Source: a candidate division WOR-1 bacterium RIFOXYB2_FULL_48_7 (lineage in GTDB: Bacteria > Margulisbacteria > WOR-1 > O2-12-FULL-45-9 > XYB2-FULL-48-7). From it: DNA of 6,825 nucleotides. How positions within the stretch are numbered: the first letter of the stretch is position 1; each line of letters opens with the position of its first letter. This document shows positions 5,188-6,825 of the stretch, in pieces. The stretch is taken from contig MEUF01000027.1 of assembly GCA_001771615.1 (NCBI GenBank), positions 1 through 6,825 on the forward strand, in the 5' to 3' direction. A program made the position numbers and the translations under genes. The notes beneath the pieces are model-generated. The model worked only from the letters and a program-made list of their open reading frames with translations, searched no databases and was not told the origin of the DNA.

Positions 5188-6033
5188 ATGCGCGAAATAG
5201 AAGCCAAAAAGATAGCCAGCACTGTCAGGGACCTTTGCCTCGAAGCCAATACCAACCTTTCCGAAGATATTCTGGCCGCTTTAAACAAAGCGTTAGCCAG
5301 GGAAACTTCTCCCTCCGGCCGGGAAATCATCCGGCAAATCCTACAAAACGCCGTCATCGCCAAAAAAGAAAAACTGCCTATTTGCCAGGACACCGGCACC
5401 GCAATTGTCTTTGTTGAGATCGGCCAGGATGTCAGGATTATCAATGGGTTATTGGTCGAAGCGGTCAATGAAGGGGTCAGTCAGGGTTATCGGACCGGTT
5501 TTCTACGCAAATCACAGGTAGCAGATCCCTTGGATAGGAATAGTAATACCTGTGACAATACTCCGGCAATTATTCACAGCGAATTGGTCCCCGGCGAAGA
5601 GCTAAAAATCGGCTTGCTATGTAAGGGCGGCGGGGCGGAAAACCGGAGTGCCTTAAAAATGTTCAATCCGGCCACCAGCCAAACAGAAATTGACGAGTTT
5701 ATAATTCAAACGGTCAAAAATGCCGGACCCAACGCCTGCCCGCCCTTGATCGTAGGCGTAGGCATCGGCAGCAACTTTGACGGGGTTGCCCTGTTGGCCA
5801 AAAAGGCGCTGCTGCGTCCGGTTGGCAGGCATGCCAGCTCCCCATTCACCGCAAAATGGGAAAAAGCCCTGCTGAACAGGATCAATTCTCTTAATGTCGG
5901 CCCCATGGGGCTCGGGGGCACGACCACCGCCTTGGCAGTCAATATTGAAAAACGTCCATGCCATATCTCTTCCCTGCCGGTCGCCGTCAATATCGAATGC
6001 CACGCGCATCGTTATAAGGAAGCCAGGCTTTAA
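5188..6033 (+). CDS. fumA: Fumarate hydratase class I, alpha (N-terminal) subunit
   Basis: A 281-residue catalytic subunit of the two-subunit iron-sulfur fumarase, which reversibly hydrates fumarate to malate; length is usual for the split form. Three cysteines expected to hold the 4Fe-4S cluster are present: Cys66 in PICQDTG, Cys184 in NACPP and Cys271 in NIECHAHR. Their spacing is close to that of the one-chain enzymes. Other family segments are DPLDRNSNT, DNTPAIIH (123-130), CKGGGAENRSALKM (145-158), VGVGIGSNFD and GPMGLGGTTTAL (238-249). Position 122 is Cys, where I recall Gly in most relatives (TGDNTPA), so an extra thiol sits beside a conserved segment. The class I fumarase/L(+)-tartrate dehydratase family is ambiguous by sequence, but mdh next door favours fumarase. 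The beta subunit follows after 5 nt. Confidence 0.94.
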   Translation: MREIEAKKIASTVRDLCLEANTNLSEDILAALNKALARETSPSGREIIRQILQNAVIAKKEKLPICQDTGTAIVFVEIGQDVRIINGLLVEAVNEGVSQGYRTGFLRKSQVADPLDRNSNTCDNTPAIIHSELVPGEELKIGLLCKGGGAENRSALKMFNPATSQTEIDEFIIQTVKNAGPNACPPLIVGVGIGSNFDGVALLAKKALLRPVGRHASSPFTAKWEKALLNRINSLNVGPMGLGGTTTALAVNIEKRPCHISSLPVAVNIECHAHRYKEARL

Positions 6034-6038
6034 TAATC

Positions 6039-6551
6039 ATGCCAAAACTTAAAATTATTCAGGCTCCCCTCGATACTAAAATTGTTACTTCCCTGCGGGC
6101 TGGCGATAAGGTCCTGATTAACGGCACAATATTCACCGCTCGTGATGCGGCCCACCTCAAATTTGGCACCAAGCCTCCGTTTCCAATAAAAGGAAGCATA
6201 ATCTATTATGCTTCTCCGACCCCCACCCCCCCCGGTAAAATTATCGGCTCCATCGGACCAACCACCAGTTCCCGAATGGACACTTTTAGCCCGGCACTGT
6301 TAAAGCTGGGACTGAAAGGGATGATTGGCAAAGGAGAACGAAGCCGCGAGGTCATTGCCGCCATGAAAAAATATAAAGCGGTCTACCTTGTGGTCCCCGG
6401 CGGCGTGGCCGCGCTCCTCTCCAAACATGTCACCAAGTCAAAAGTCCGGGCCTATCCGGAACTCGGTTCGGAAGCGGTTTATGAACTGTCGGTCAGGGAA
6501 TTACCCGCCATAGTAGCTATCGACTCAAAAGGAAACAACCTCTTTGCCTAA
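6039..6551 (+). CDS. fumB: Fumarate hydratase class I, beta (C-terminal) subunit
   Basis: A 170-residue partner of the alpha subunit, completing the substrate pocket of class I fumarase. Family segments are GTIFTARDAAH (29-39), PPGKIIG then SIGPTTSSRMD (64-81), GMIGKG (94-99), VPGGVAALL (119-127) and PELGSEAVYELSVRELPAIVAID (140-162). TSSRMD and IGKG are hallmarks of the subunit. ASPTP at 58-62 differs from the GP-type sequence I recall as common there. The ATG is 5 nt after the fumA TAA; the nearest purine-rich AAGGA lies about 18 nt upstream, too far for a normal Shine-Dalgarno, so translation likely depends on termination-reinitiation from fumA. The genes are certainly one operon. The 3' end overlaps the predicted start of the next gene by 8 nt. 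A 22-bp palindrome lies within the coding sequence. Confidence 0.93.
   Translation: MPKLKIIQAPLDTKIVTSLRAGDKVLINGTIFTARDAAHLKFGTKPPFPIKGSIIYYASPTPTPPGKIIGSIGPTTSSRMDTFSPALLKLGLKGMIGKGERSREVIAAMKKYKAVYLVVPGGVAALLSKHVTKSKVRAYPELGSEAVYELSVRELPAIVAIDSKGNNLFA
6193..6214. repeat. 22-bp palindrome inside fumB (10-bp arms, 2-bp centre)
   Basis: GAAGCATAAT at 6193-6202 and ATTATGCTTC at 6205-6214 are exact reverse complements around CT. It encodes part of the GSIIYYAS stretch of the beta subunit. Such a dyad can be an operator-like binding site or an mRNA hairpin; no T-run follows (a C-rich stretch does), so it is not a terminator. It is seen directly; any function is speculation. Confidence 0.5.
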
Positions 6552-6825
6552 ACTCATCAATTGGCGGATGGCATTATTTATTTTCTTACTCGTGTCTCTT
6601 TTGGCCACGGCCACAAGAGCCAAGGAATTTGACGGGATCTGGTTCCTGGGCTTCAATATCCAGCGGGTCCCTTTTGAAAAGCTGCCAGTCCGTCAGGCCG
6701 TGGCCCACGTGCTTGATCCGGAATATATTTCTGTTAAAATCGCCGGCGAGACAGAAATTCCCGCCAGCTTTATCCCCCCCGGAATGAATGGTTACGACCT
6801 CAAGCTTCAACCTTATAAAAGAAAC
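6544..6825 (+). CDS. Secreted protein with family-5 solute-binding (SBP_bac_5-like) segment, N-terminal part; 3' end outside window
   Basis: The open frame runs to the right edge. From a TTG at 6544 the product opens MPKLINWRMA with Lys and Arg, then a hydrophobic stretch (about 9-21) and a likely signal-peptidase site after ATRA (26). An AAAAGGA ends about 10 nt upstream of the TTG, and the start overlaps the fumB stop by 8 nt. An ATG at 6568 is the alternative, but it removes the basic n-region and has no ribosome site. Right after the signal, residues 34-62 contain an N-x-Q-x-x-PF then PVRQAVAHVLDPEYI pattern, and IPASFIPPGMNGYD follows at 72-85. This resembles the conserved middle of OppA/DppA-type proteins. 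In normal members that segment is preceded by a lobe of more than 200 residues, absent here. It may be a reduced or rearranged binding protein. It is likely in the fumAB operon; the ligand is unknown. Confidence 0.7.
   Translation, partial: MPKLINWRMALFIFLLVSLLATATRAKEFDGIWFLGFNIQRVPFEKLPVRQAVAHVLDPEYISVKIAGETEIPASFIPPGMNGYDLKLQPYKRN

Noticed and set aside
5653..6009. Two long minus-strand frames opposite fumA
   Set aside because: They overlap cluster-cysteine and GGTTTAL coding regions of fumA, show no family features, and have no plausible promoter or ribosome site.
6218..6234. C-rich run as a possible phase-variation tract
   Set aside because: The longest homopolymer is eight C, interrupted upstream by an A, and encodes PTPTPPG in a frame kept by the rest of FumB; a housekeeping subunit is an unlikely target for slippage.
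6586..6810. Minus-strand open frame at the right edge
   Set aside because: The plus strand here carries a signal peptide and a solute-binding-type motif; the minus frame has neither motif nor supported start.

Overview
The window reads as a chromosomal segment of an uncultivated diderm (outer-membrane) bacterium with about half G+C. The diderm assignment rests on the partial first gene, a beta-barrel-like protein ending in Tyr-Leu-Phe, and on a signal-peptide gene at the right edge. My best guess from gene content and style is a Margulisbacteria/Saganbacteria (WOR-1)-type lineage. This is recollection, not a search, and should be held loosely. No mobile elements, rRNA, tRNA or CRISPR arrays are seen.

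Layout, left to right: (1) the 3' end of an outer-membrane beta-barrel gene (+), whose stop overlaps the stop of the next gene; (2) a minus-strand pair trpC-HIT (1333 down to 203), indole-3-glycerol-phosphate synthase followed by a HINT-type nucleotide hydrolase, 15 nt apart with a strong Shine-Dalgarno site for the second gene; (3) a 16-bp divergent promoter, then rsmH-ftsL (+), a remnant of the division/cell-wall cluster joined by an ATGA overlap; (4) gltX (+), glutamyl-tRNA synthetase, with its own promoter; (5) a 266-bp spacer holding a possible 71-residue minus-strand gene and the mdh promoter; (6) mdh (+), malate dehydrogenase, then fumA-fumB, the two subunits of class I fumarase, which together interconvert oxaloacetate, malate and fumarate; (7) the start of a secreted protein with a family-5 solute-binding motif unusually close to its signal peptide.

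The most striking pattern is regulatory. rsmH, gltX, mdh and fumA each have a canonical or near-canonical -10 hexamer (TATAAT, TATACT) ending only 6 to 8 nt before the ATG, with no Shine-Dalgarno site. For gltX, mdh and fumA the start is fixed by an in-frame stop just upstream. The expected transcription start lies on or within about 2 nt of the start codon, so these transcripts are predicted to be leaderless. HIT, inside an operon, has a classic AAGGAGG. At trpC/rsmH one AT-rich core appears to supply -10 elements for both strands.

Functionally this is mostly housekeeping: translation and ribosome maturation (gltX, rsmH), division (ftsL), tryptophan synthesis (trpC) and a central-carbon module (mdh, fumA, fumB). 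I saw no obvious defence system or biosynthetic cluster. The novelty lies in the promoter/start-codon architecture, the apparently lobe-deficient solute-binding protein, a 22-bp palindrome inside fumB and the small hypothetical gene.
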